From: Linanthus parryae
Lineage: Eukaryota; Streptophyta; Magnoliopsida; Ericales; Polemoniaceae
Direction: 5' to 3'
DNA: 64,000 nucleotides
NCBI GenBank assembly: GCA_023055425.1
Contig: JALGPY010000009.1
Span: forward strand, 19,303,775-19,367,774
Below the pieces are notes generated by a model. That model had not been told where the DNA came from. It saw only the letters and a list, made by a program, of their open reading frames with translations, and ran no database searches. Shown piece after piece: positions 44,101 to 55,066 of this stretch; position 1 is the first letter of the stretch, and every line of letters starts with the position of its first letter. Position numbers and translations under genes: made by a program.

Positions 44101-45382
44101 GGTAGGTGAGGAAAAAGTTGTATAGTACCAGTTCCTTCAACAGATGAACCATCTGCTAAAGTCACTTCAGGAAATATGGTGGAATGACGAAATGTAGAGA
44201 ACACACTGGATGTACCTGACATATGGTCTGTGGCACCAGAATCAATCACCCAAGGCTTAGGACTAGATGTAAAACATGATGTTGGACGGGGACCATGTTG
44301 TGCAAGGGATGCTATAGGAGTGGAAGCTTGTTGAGAGGTCTTATATTGTAGAAATTGTGCATACTCTTCCTCTGAAATAGCCACTGTCTTAGCTTGAGCT
44401 TCCTGAGAAACTGGAGGCTCTGCAAGCTCAAATGAACTCACATTGGCATACTTAGGATAGCCAACAATATCCCAACAAGTAGATTTCGTATGACAGTGTT
44501 CCCGCAATGATCGCACAAACGCTGTGAATAGTGATGCGGTTGAGAATTATTAGACTGTGGATACCGCTGTATCGGAGGACCAGGAGTGCGCTGTGATGTA
44601 GAGAAGCCACGAACAGACTGAGTGAATGGAGAAGGTGAAAAACCACGACCACGACCTCTCCCTCGTCCTGCCCCATCTCGATTATTACCACTACCCCTTG
44701 AAGAAAATCCCCCATCTCGTATATTACCATCACGTAAGGTCTGATTAAATAAGGCTGAACGATCAGAAGTGGGTGGTGCTACACTCTTTGGAGGATCACG
44801 AGAAGTAGTAGATCTCATAACTCTAGAAAATGCATCCGCAAGTGAAGGCAGTTCTGGACCAGCCAACATTTGATTGCGAACTGAGTCAAATTCTGGACGT
44901 AACCCAGCTAAAAACTTCACGACAGTCATCTGTTCCCTTTGAATCTGCATCTTAGTCACATCCGATGTTATCGGCAGAACTACATTAAGTTCTTCATGAA
45001 TCCTTTTAATTGCTGCAAAATAATCAACGACGGACGATGTACTTTGATCCATCTTATGAAACTCATCCATGAGATCATACATTCGCGTTAGATTATTGGA
45101 ATAAAGCAGCTGAATATACTCCCATAATTCTTTACAAGTATCCAAGTGAGTGCACAAATCAGCAATATGAGGCTCCATAGAATTCCATAGTTGGGACAAA
45201 ATGGCTGCATCTTTTTGAATCCATTCAGATAGCTTAGCTTCCTCTTTGGGTGTTGTACCCGTTAGGTAATTTTGTGTGTCTTGCCCAGTGAGTGCAATTT
45301 TTACTGCCTTGGACCATTGTGAATAGTTGCTACCATTCAACTTACGAGTAGTCAACGGCGGAGGTATTGTAGTTGCAGACAT
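41160..45382 (-). pseudogene. Copia element B gag-pol, decayed
   Basis: Gag starts at 45382 with a UBN2-type capsid domain (GSNYSQWSKAVKIAL) and is open to the zinc knuckle, where the frame shifts near 44510. Protease (VIDSGATDHM), integrase (HRRLGHPS, CESCQLGKHH, then DDYSRMTW, RSDNAPEYFS, NGVAERKN), RT (KNAFLHGD, YGLKQSPRAWF, YVDD) and RNase H ([32 protein letters not shown]) follow in copia order. Lesions include stops near 44058 and 43664, shifts near 42912 and 41990, and a stop in RNase H (Glu-Tyr-stop) near 41485. All domains are recognisable, none is continuous with the next. Confidence 0.88.
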
Positions 45383-45532
45383 GATCACACCAGAGAAAAA
45401 ATCTGAAACCAACTCCAAAACAACACAAAAGAAAACTGGTTTGGTACCTCCACTGATTAAGTTGGCATTCACTCACAGTACACAATCAACCATAAGGGAT
45501 TAAATAAACTTCACAAAAACCAATAGTACGAG

Positions 45533-46964
45533 TGTTGGAATAGATGCCCTAGAGGCAATCTAGTTTAGTATGAATTATTTGTGGCTAGAAATTCATTTCT
45601 TATTTATTGGATATTTAATATAATGAAGTCCTTAGATTTACAATTGTGTTGTTTATCTTAAATATCCCTAGTCAAGTATAATTATTAAATGGGACAATCA
45701 TCTATAGACTAGTATGGGGTTGGATTGATATAGAGATATCATGATCCAACACATAGGTGTGCATTAGGGAATGTTGCACTGGATTGACCCATCTCCGAGA
45801 AGGCTACATACACGTTATGTTGAGTCACAAGCGCTTCTCGCGGTGCAATGGTATTGTCATCCTTAGACTTGAAGCCACTAGATATTCTAGTTGTGGATTA
45901 TTGTGATCTTGGTAGCGTTAAACGCTACACCGTAACTGGGTAGTTATAAAGGCGTGTACTGGATACAATAAGAAGCAAGCTTAGAGATCGTAGTGGACGT
46001 AGATAGGATTTGTCCCTCCGACATAAAGGGAGCAAATATCTTAGGCCACTCGAGGGATAGTGCTTATAGAATGTCTGGCCAGACTTAAATAAATCAATAC
46101 GGGATATTGATGTTATTTGCACGAATAAGGCTATTCTCATGGATCGAGAAACTATGGATTGGATATACGAGTGTGACTTGTATGTCTCGTGTCCAATCCG
46201 GATATAGAGACAAAGGGATGAGACAATTACTTGTAAAAAGGTTGTCAAGATGACTATTCTATTAGTTGGCTAGAATGGATGTTTTGCTAGAGACCGCTCC
46301 ATATTAGCAAATAGTTGCTACCAACTAGATAGAACCTATGGGGTCACACGCTATATAGAGTTGAACTAGATTTGGGAATTAATTAATTGGATTAATTAAT
46401 TAGAAGGATCACTTTTCAAACCCTTGCAAACTTAGTAGGGACTAATTTGCAAGGAAGGGACTAAATTGAATTCTAGTAGGACTAGAATAAGTCCTTTAGG
46501 TAGTTAACAAGGAGTTGTTGGACTATATAAAGGACCTTCCTTCCTTCCTTCCCACATAACTTATGCTCATTAAGTGAACATAACAAGAGTGGGAGAGAAC
46601 AAAAGGAGAGAGAGCAAGCAACAAGGAGGCCCGAACCGCCCCCTTGCCGCCGCCCCGTCCCCGTCGGCCAAAGGAGGCCGAGACCCTCCTTTGGGTCTCG
46701 TTTTGCGTGATTTCTTCTTCCTCTTCCTCTTCCGGGCTAGCACCAAAGGAGTTGGGAGATCTAGGATCAACTCTAGGCGTGGATCAACTATAGAGAACGT
46801 GACACAATTCGCGTTTGAAGTCATCAAGGAGAACCCAAAGGTGTGTTTATGATTTCTAACCCTTACCATCGTTATGTCTCTTGACTTGTGATCCTTGGAG
46901 GGTTTTGCATGGTTTTATGTTTGATTATGCGTCTGTTGTGCGATCCATGAATCAAAACCCTACA
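45533..46964 (+). repeat. 5' LTR of copia element C
   Basis: 1,432 bp. A TATA box TATATAA at 46524-46530, followed by a (cctt)n tract, marks the likely U3 promoter. Ends ...aaaccctaca, one base before the primer-binding site. Confidence 0.95.
46524..46530 (+). promoter_or_regulatory. TATA box in the 5' LTR of element C
   Basis: TATATAA in gactatataaaggacc, a good TATA-box match, about 435 bp before the LTR end. Repeated in the 3' LTR at 53575-53581. It would drive the element's genomic RNA. Confidence 0.65.
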
Positions 46965-46965
46965 G

Positions 46966-46980
46966 TGGTATCAGAGCCAC
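46966..46980 (+). other. Primer-binding site of element C
   Basis: TGGTATCAGAGCCAC, complementary to the 3' end of plant initiator-Met tRNA (established for copia elements), one base after the 5' LTR. Confidence 0.85.
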
Positions 46981-48619
46981 AGGTCGTAGAGCATAAACGT
47001 GGTTTATGTGTTACGTTTTAGTTGTTTTACACCTTAATTTGATTGTTTATCGCGTAAAACAAGACAAATCAAGCATGGGATGCAATTTGTCAGTAATTAA
47101 TCATAACAAGATCCAATTTTTGCATTGGATGCATGAATTGGTGAATTTGAGAAATTTTAGGATCTTAGATCTAGGGTTTGGGCATCCTTGGGGAAGAACG
47201 AGTTCTCCCAAAACAAGGAAACAACCAAACTTTGGCACCAAGCAAGGGAGTTGTTTCGGTTCGGCCCCCCTAGGGACCGCCCCCCTTGCTTGCCGCCCAA
47301 GCTTGGCCGCCCTAGGGGCCGGGCGGCCCTAACCCGCGGGCCTAGGCTTGTGGGTTTTGGGCCGGCCCGGCCCTAGGGCCTTGTGGTTCACTTTATTGGG
47401 CCCGGGCAATTTGATTGTTGGGCCCATGGACCGTTTTAACCCTAGAAATCCTAAAATCAATTAAAATTGACCAAGCGCGTTAAAATTGGATTTTAACTGT
47501 TTATGTGCAAATCGCATGGTGATTGGATATGGCCTTAGGATGTGGTTTGATGAGGATGTTTAATTTTGTGGTTTGGTTTTACGGCCTGCGAGCTGATCAA
47601 CTAATTGTAATAATTAATTAGGGTTTTATGGCCTGCGTGCCATTTTTTTCTCAGCTTGTGAGATTTATTTTATTTAGTATAGAAGTTAGCTAGTGCTAGA
47701 TAAAGTAGATTGTTAGCCAAGATTGGAGAAAAGAAGGCCAAAGCCAAAGAAGCCACAAAACATGGAGCATGGAGCATTCCACAAGACTATGAAGGATGGA
47801 CCAAAAGATCAAGACGCATGGAGATGTGTTTGTTTAGGGCTCATAGATAATTCCATTGGCTTGGAATTATCTTAGTCTAGAAAAGGCCATATCCACATCA
47901 CGTTTAATTTCTGTTTTGTGGTTGTTTATTTTATTGTCTTATTATTGTGTGGTTGGTGTATGGATGATGCATGCAATTAGGATAATAAGATAATTAGACA
48001 ACCCTGATCTATTATTTGGAGTTGTGCCCAAACTCAAATAGATAGATTAGTTGATATTGATCAACAAAACGATTAAGATTGAATTTAAAAATCCCTCAAA
48101 ATTCAAATATTGTGTTCTTGCCTTCTCGTTATTTAAACACTCATTATCATCATTATTTATCAAGTTCGTGCGTGCCAAAGCATGGCGACTTGGTTCATAA
48201 TGATGGAATGCGATGGCACGTAACAATGTGCAATTGTTTAAATAAGAGGTTGAACACAACTAGGCTATTAATTTGATTAAGAAACCTAGAGGCAATCAAT
48301 TGGGATTATCCATATGGATGGATAAATAAGGAGTTATTTGCCCAATTGAACCAAGAGTTGCATAAGGGATGCAATTGGAATTGTTCCTACCTAAAGTAGT
48401 CAAATTATGGGTGACTTGCCAAAGCAAGCTCATAAGGAGATAAAAGATGGATCTTGGCCCACTAGAAAATATAAGGATATTTTCCGCATTAATATCTTGA
48501 GGGTTATTAATCCGTAGAAAAATAGTGGGAGCTATATTTGATAAACTAGCCATTATTAAATATAGTCAAAAAATTCACAAATACTAAAACTTGCGTATTT
48601 TCCTTTTGTAGAATTCCAA
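46981..48619 (+). other. Untranslated leader of element C
   Basis: About 1.6 kb between the primer-binding site and the gag start, without a long frame. It holds a GC-rich block at 47260-47410 (ggccgccctaggggccgggc) of short inverted words that could fold in the RNA. This is longer than most copia leaders. Confidence 0.6.
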
Positions 48620-51600
48620 ATGGCAAACAACTCATCGAGTTCACAACATTCCCTACGATCTGTCCTTGAGAAGGACAAGCTCTCTGGAACCAACGTTCTT
48701 GATTGGTACAGAAACTTGAGAATTGTTCTCAAGCAAGAGAAGAATCTGTACGCAATAGAGGAGCATGTTCCAGAAGGTCCAGAGAACCAAACACCTGCTG
48801 CCTTAAAGGCGTATCAAAAGCGTGTTGATGACGCTAATGATGCGGCCTGCCTAATGCTTTGCACCATGACTTCTGAGCTTCAGAAGCAACACGAAAACAT
48901 GAATGCTGTCGATATGATCGAACATCTAAAGCAGCTCTTCCAAGAGCAGGCGAGGGTAGAGAGGTATGAGGTCTCAAAGGCACTATTCAAATGTCATCTG
49001 GCAGAAGGGAACCCGGTAGGACCCCATGTACTCCGAATGATCGGGTACTTGGAGAATCTCGCCCGACTGGGGTTCCCGGTCGGCCAAGAGTTGGCAACCG
49101 ATCTCGTGTTGCAATCGTTGCCCGAGAGTTATGGACAGTTCATTATGACTATAACATGAACGAGATCGTTAAACCACTGCCAGATTTACTCAACATGTTG
49201 AGGACGGCTGAACAGAGCATCAACAAGGGTAAGGGCAAGGCCATAATGATGGTACAGAAAGGAAAGGGCAAAAGGTTTGCCTCTTCCTCCAAGGTCAAAG
49301 GCAAGTCAGTTGCCAAGTCCAACGAACCTGCCCTTAAGCCTGTTGGTGGCATTGCCAAGGCCGTGACTAAAGGTGAGTGTCACTATTGCAGTCAGCTTGG
49401 ACACTGGAGGAGGAACTGCTCAAAATATCTGGAGGACAAGAGGCTTGGAATAGTGATTCCACCACCACCAGGTATTTTTGTTGTAGATGTCAATTTAACT
49501 GTCTCTACATCATGGGTATTAGATACTGGATGTGGATCTCATATTTGTCGAAATATGCAGGATCTAAAGAGAAGTAGAAGATTGGCTAAAGGAGAGGTAG
49601 ATCTGCGCGTTGGGAATGGAGCAAAGGTTGCTGCGTTGGCCATAGGCGTGTGCGAGCTATCTCTGCCTTCAGGATTAGTTTTAGAATTAAATAATTGCTA
49701 TTTTGTGCCTGCTATGAGCAGAAACATTATTTCTATTTCTTGTTTGGACAAGGATGGTTTTATTATTTCAATAAAGAACAATTGTTGTTCCTTTTATTTA
49801 AATAATATTCACTATTTTAGTGCGCAATTATTTAATGGACTTTATGTCCTTGATCTAAGCAATCCTGTCTACAACATTAATACCAAGCGGATTAAAATAA
49901 ATGATTTAAATCCTGCTTATTTATGGCACTGTCGTTTAGGCCACATAAATGAGAAACGTGTATCTAGACTCCATAAGGATGGATTACTAGACTCATTTGA
50001 TTTTGAATCATATGAGACATGTGAGGCTTGTTTATTGGGAAAAATGACAAAGTCCCCTTTCAATAAGAAAGGTGAGAGGACTAGTGAGCAATTGGCACTC
50101 ATACATACCGATGTGTGTGGGCCATTTGCCACGCCTGCCAGGGGTGGTTATGTCTACTTCATTACATTTACTGATGATTACAGTAGATATGGATTTGTGT
50201 ACCTTATGAGGGCGAAATCCGAATCCTTTGAAGTGTTCAAAGAATTCAAGAATGAATTAGAGAAGCAACTTGGCAAAATTATAAAGGCTCTACGATTGAA
50301 TCGTGGAGGAGAATACTTGAGCCAAGAGTTTGACGACTATCTTAGAGAGTGTGGGATCGTGTCCCAACTCACTCCACCCAGAACGCCACAATGGAATGGC
50401 GTGTCCGAGAGGAGGAATCGAACCCTATTGGATATGGTTCGATCTATGATGTGTCAAACCGATCTTCCATTGTCATTTTGGGGCTACGCTCTATTAAGTG
50501 CAGCTTTCACCATTAACCGTGTTCCATCTAAATCAGTCATGAAAACACCATATGAGATGTGGAGTGGGAGGCGTCCCACATTGTCGTTCATGAGGATTTG
50601 GGGCTGCGATGTCTATGTAAAACGTTTACAATCAGACAAGCTAGGGCCTAAATCGGATAAGTGTAAATTTGTGGGGTACCCTAAGGAAACTAAGGGATAC
50701 TACTTCTACAATCCAACCGAGAACAAAGTGTTTGTTGCTCGGACCGGCGTGTTTCTAGAAAGAGAGTTTGTCTCTAAAGAAGCAAGTGGGAAGAATGTAG
50801 AACTTGAAGAGGTTCAAGAACCACAAATCACTGAACCGATTATGGAACATGAACAGGAACCACAAGCAGTTGTGGAGCCACCTGTTCAGGTAACACAAGA
50901 GCTTCGTAGATCTAGTAGAGTGCGCCAGGAACCCGAGAGGTATGGACTTCTCGTAACCGATTCCGGCGACACGATGCTCATAGATGATGAGCCTACTACC
51001 TACGAAGAGGCCATTAGTGGCCCAGACTCTCAGAAGTGGCTGGAAGCCATGAGATCCGAGATGGAATCCATGTACACCAACAAAGTATGGACTTTGGTGG
51101 AACCACCCGATGGGGAGCGGCCCATAGGGTGCAAGTGGGTCTTCAAGAAGAAGATCGACATGGATGGTAATGTGATTACCTATAAGGGCCGATTGGTGGC
51201 TAAAGGATTCAGACAGATTCATGGTATTGACTATGATGAAACCTTTTCACCAGTCGCTATGACCAAATCCATCCGAATCCTACTTGCAATTGCAGCATAC
51301 CATGACTATGAGATTTGGCAGATGGATGTCAAAACAGCATTCCTTTATGGGAATCTCCTCGAGGACGTGTATATGATACAACCGGAGGGTTTTGAGGATC
51401 CAAAGCAAGCCAACAAAGTCTGTAAGCTGCAACGATCCATTTATGGATTGAAACAAGCTTCTAGGAGTTGGAATCGACGTTTTGATGAATTGGTCAAAGA
51501 GTTTGGCTTCATCAGAAACGAAGATGAGTCTTGTGTCTACAAGAAGGTTAGTGGGAGCTCTGTAGCTTTTCTGGTCTTGTATGTGGATGACATACTACTC

Positions 51601-52569
51601 ATTGGAAACGACATTCCCATGCTGCAATCTGTTAAATATTGGCTAGGAAAGTGTTTCTCAATGAAAGACTTAGGGGAAGCAGCCAATATACTCGGTATAA
51701 AGATCTATAGAGATAGATCTAAGAGGTTGCAAGGCCTAAGTCAAAGTACATATATTGACAAGGTGTTGAAACGTTTCAACATGCAAGATTCCAAGAAGGG
51801 ATTCTTGCCCATGTCACATGGAATCACTCTTTCGAAGAGTGGTTGTCCTTCCAATGAGATTGAGAAGGAACGCATGAGTAGAATCCCCTATGCCTCGGCC
51901 ATAGGATCTATCATGTACGCCATGTTATGTACTAGACCAGATGTGTCATATGCCTTGAGTATGACAAGCAAATACCAATCCAATCCGGGTGAGAGTCACT
52001 GGATTGCAGTCAAGAACATCCTAAAGTACTTGAGAAGAACTAAGGATGCTTTCTTGATATTTGGCGGTGAGGAAGAGTTGCGTGTAAGGGGTTACACTGA
52101 TGCAAGCTTCCAAACCGACAAAGATGACTTTAGATCACAATCGGGATATGTGTTTTGCCTGAATGGAGCAGCGGTGAGCTAGAAGAGTTCCAAGCAAGAG
52201 ACGGTAGCTGATTCTACAACAGAGGCTGAGTACATTGCTGCAAATGGCGCAGCAAAGGAGGCTGTTTGGATCATAAAGTTTGTTTCTGAACTTGGTGTGG
52301 TCCCTAGCATTGCAGATACAGTGGATTTGTTCTGTGACAACACTGGGGTGATCGCGCAATCAAAGGAACCCAGATCGCACCAGAAGTCCAAGCACGTGCT
52401 CAGGAAGTTTCATCTGATTCGAGATATTATCGATAGAGGAGACGTTCGGATATGCAAGATTCCTACAGATGATAATCTGTCAGACCCGCTTACGAAGCCT
52501 CTAACGCAGTGGAAGCATGAAGGGCACACTAGGAGTATGGGCATACGAGATGCGCCAGATTGGCTCTAG
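48620..52569 (+). pseudogene. Copia element C gag-pol, three lesions
   Basis: Gag opens at 48620. A one-base loss near 49147-49155 moves the frame, so gag stops at 49159 while the downstream frame is open from 48991 to 52182. Order: knuckle CHYCSQLGHWRRNC, protease VLDTGCGSH, integrase (HCRLGHIN, CEACLLGK, HTDVCGPF, LNRGGEYLS, NGVSERRN), RT (MDVKTAFLYGN, YGLKQASRSWN, YVDD), RNase H. The second integrase Asp, normally in SDRGGEY, reads Asn. At 52180-52182 a stop replaces the Trp expected after AVS, and RNase H then continues to 52569 (STTEAEYIAA, CDNTGVIAQ). Total length corresponds to about 1,317 codons with one base missing. The copy looks young but dead. Confidence 0.9.
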
Positions 52570-52583
52570 TGCAAGTGGGAGAC

Positions 52584-54015
52584 TGTTGGAATAGATGCCC
52601 TAGAGGCAATCTAGTTTAGTATGAATTATTTGTGGCTAGAAATTCATTTATTATTTATTGGATATTTAATATAATGAAGTCCTTAGATTTACAATTGTGT
52701 TGTTTATCTTAAATATCCCTAGTCAAGTATAATGATTAAATGGGACAATCATCTATAGACTAGTATGGGGTTGGATTGATATGGAGATATCATGATCCAA
52801 CACATAGGTGTGCATAAGGGAATGTTGCACTAGATTGACCCATCTCCGAGAAGGATACATACACGTTATGTTGAGTCACAAGCGCTTCTCGCGGTGCAAT
52901 GGTATTGTCATCCTTAGAATTGAAGCCACTAGATATTCTAGTTGTGGATTATTGTGATCTTGGTAGCGTTAAACGCTACACCGTAACTGGGTAGTTATAA
53001 AGGCGTGTACTGGATACAATAAGAAGCAAGCTTAGAGATCGTAGTGGACGTAGATAGGATTTGTCCCTCCCACATAACGGGAGCAAATATCCTAGGCCAC
53101 TCGAGGGATAGTGCTTATAGAATGTCTGGCCAGACTCAAATAAATCAATACGGGATATTGATGTTATTTGCACGAATAAGGCTATTCCCATGGATCGAGA
53201 AACTATGGATTGGATATACGAGTGTGACTTGTATGTCTCGTGTCCAATCCGGATATAGAGACAAAGGGATGAGACAATTACTTGTACAAAGGTTGTCAAG
53301 ATGACTATTCTATTAGTTGGCTAGAATGGATGTTTTGCTAGAGACCGCTCCATATTAGCAAATAGTTGCTACCAACTAGATAGAACCTATGGGGTCACAC
53401 GCTATATAGAGTTGAACTAGATTTGGGAATTAATTAATTGGATTAATTAATTAGAAGGATCACTTTGCAAACCCTTGCAAACTTAGTAGGGACTAATTTG
53501 CAAGGAAGGGACTAAATTGAATTCTAGTAGGACTAGAATAAGTCCTTTAGGTAGTTAACAAGGAGTTGTTGGACTATATAAAGGACCTTCCTTCCTTCCT
53601 TCTCACATAACTTATGCTCATTAAGTGAACATAACAAGAGTGGGAGAGAACAAAAGGAGAGAGAGCAAGCAACAAGGAGGCCCGAACCGCCCTCTTGCCG
53701 CCGCCCCGTCCCCGTCGGCCAAAGGAGGCCGAGACCCTCCTTTGGGTCTCGTTTTGCGTGATTTCTTCTTCCTCTTCCTCTTCCGGGCTAGCACCAAAGG
53801 AGTTGGGCGATCTAGGATCAACTCTAGGCGTGGATCAACTATAGAGAACGTGACACAATTCGCGTTTGAAGTCATCAAGGAGAACCCAAAGGTGTGTTTA
53901 TGATTTCTAACCCTTACCATCGTTATGTCTCTTGACTTGTGATCCTTGGAGGGTTTTGCATGTTTTTATGTTTGATTATGCTTCCGTTGTGCGATCCATG
54001 AATCAAAACCCTACA
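52584..54015 (+). repeat. 3' LTR of copia element C
   Basis: 1,432 bp, the same length as the 5' LTR, with about 20 scattered substitutions. Preceded by purine-rich gtgggagac, followed by acgag. Confidence 0.95.
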
Positions 54016-54330
54016 ACGAGCATCATAATAAAGGGGCTCAGAACACACGTCAACATACCCAATCACTGAACCAGAAATAACTCACAGAAAAAAGCTTTGT
54101 AGAAGGCTGGAGAGGCTGACTAGTTGCTTTGTAACTTCAGAGAAACTGGAAAAACCAAACTGGAGCAGTACGAGAGAGATACCCAGGCTCAGGCTAGGGC
54201 CTAGCAGAGGGTGGAGGGATGTTAGTTGTGAGAAGAAGGTGGTGCGGCGGTGGTAGGTAGTGGTGGCGGCTGGTTATTGCAGGTTAGGGTTAACGCTAGG
54301 GTTAATGCCGTCAAACCTGCTCTGATACCA

Positions 54331-54465
54331 TGTTACAGAATGTGAGTGAAAGTCAATTTGCTACCTGTTACAAGGTAGTCCCCTTCTTATTTATACTAAT
54401 AATAAAAACAACTAATTACATACTAACCCAACTAGTCTTACCACATAACAAATAAGTCCTTAACA
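54331..54465 (-). repeat. 5' LTR of copia element B
   Basis: 135 bp, partner of 41018-41152. On its left the minus-strand primer-binding site TGGTATCAGAGC lies immediately adjacent (54330 downward). Confidence 0.95.
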
Positions 54466-54889
54466 GAGATTATACAACAATAAGCACAAGATATGGACTA
54501 CAAACAAAGTGAGTTAAGGGTTGATTTACCGGTCTAGGAAACCTGCCGGAAATATGAATGTCCAAGAATCAAAACACATGATTACGTGTTTCCAGGCATG
54601 ATTTGATGTCATAGAAATGATTCACAAAACAAAGAGACATCATGGAATCAAACAGAACACAATTTGGCACAGATACAGAGGATTAACCGAATCTTTGACC
54701 ACGTACCACTCCGATTATTCTCTTCCCTATCATGGGGATTTTTTTAACTATTCACCGGGTCACTTTGATTCGGTGTTTTTTTTTTTTTTTTTTTTTTGAA
54801 ATGCACTTTGACCAAGTGATTTTGATAGCTAAATGATGCAACTTTTCGATAATTTTTTCATGGTATTGTAAAAGTAAAAGTTGTTCTAT

Positions 54890-55051
54890 TGTTGAAATCT
54901 AAAGTGGGAAGAAGAATTGTTCCATTCATCTTAATCAGAGAGAAGATACATTGTGGCTATATATAGACGATAATACAAAAGGTAAAGATCAATTAGCTAT
55001 CTATACATGGAAGGTCAACTATCTAATATGGTAAATATATACACATTAACA
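54890..55051 (-). repeat. 3' LTR of copia element D
   Basis: 162 bp. Followed inward by a C-run and ctcaaactg, the polypurine tract on the minus strand. Confidence 0.93.
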
Positions 55052-55066
55052 CCCCCCCCCCTCAAA

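Larger units (their letters stand above)
45533..54015 (+). mobile_element. Ty1/copia element C (Angela-like), nested in element B
   Basis: An 8,483-bp element with two 1,432-bp LTRs (45533-46964 and 52584-54015) that differ at roughly 20 sites by eye (about 98.5% identity). An exact target duplication, acgag, is at 45528-45532 and 54016-54020. Plus orientation: primer-binding site TGGTATCAGAGCCAC at 46966-46980 and purine-rich gtgggagac before the 3' LTR. The LTR start TGTTGGAATAG...GCCCTAGAGGCAATC resembles the Angela/BARE group. Gag-pol fills 48620-52569 but carries lesions. Its LTRs are more alike than those of host element B, which agrees with the nesting order. Confidence 0.96.
41018..54465 (-). 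mobile_element. Ty1/copia element B (hosts element C)
   Basis: Two 135-bp LTRs (41018-41152 and 54331-54465) with tips TGTTACAG...CCTTAACA differ at five positions (about 96% identity). An exact 5-bp duplication gagat flanks the whole (41013-41017 and 54466-54470). Minus orientation: the primer-binding site TGGTATCAGAGC (initiator-Met tRNA type) is at 54330-54316 next to the right LTR, and the polypurine tract at 41153-41168 next to the left LTR. Element C is inserted at 45528-54020 between the 5' LTR side and gag. Without C the element is about 5.0 kb. Its genes are broken, so it is not autonomous. Confidence 0.95.

Noticed and set aside
46574..46852. 92-99 codon frames present twice (46.6 and 53.6 kb)
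   Set aside because: They are read from the two LTRs of element C and have no domain; duplicated because LTRs are duplicated.
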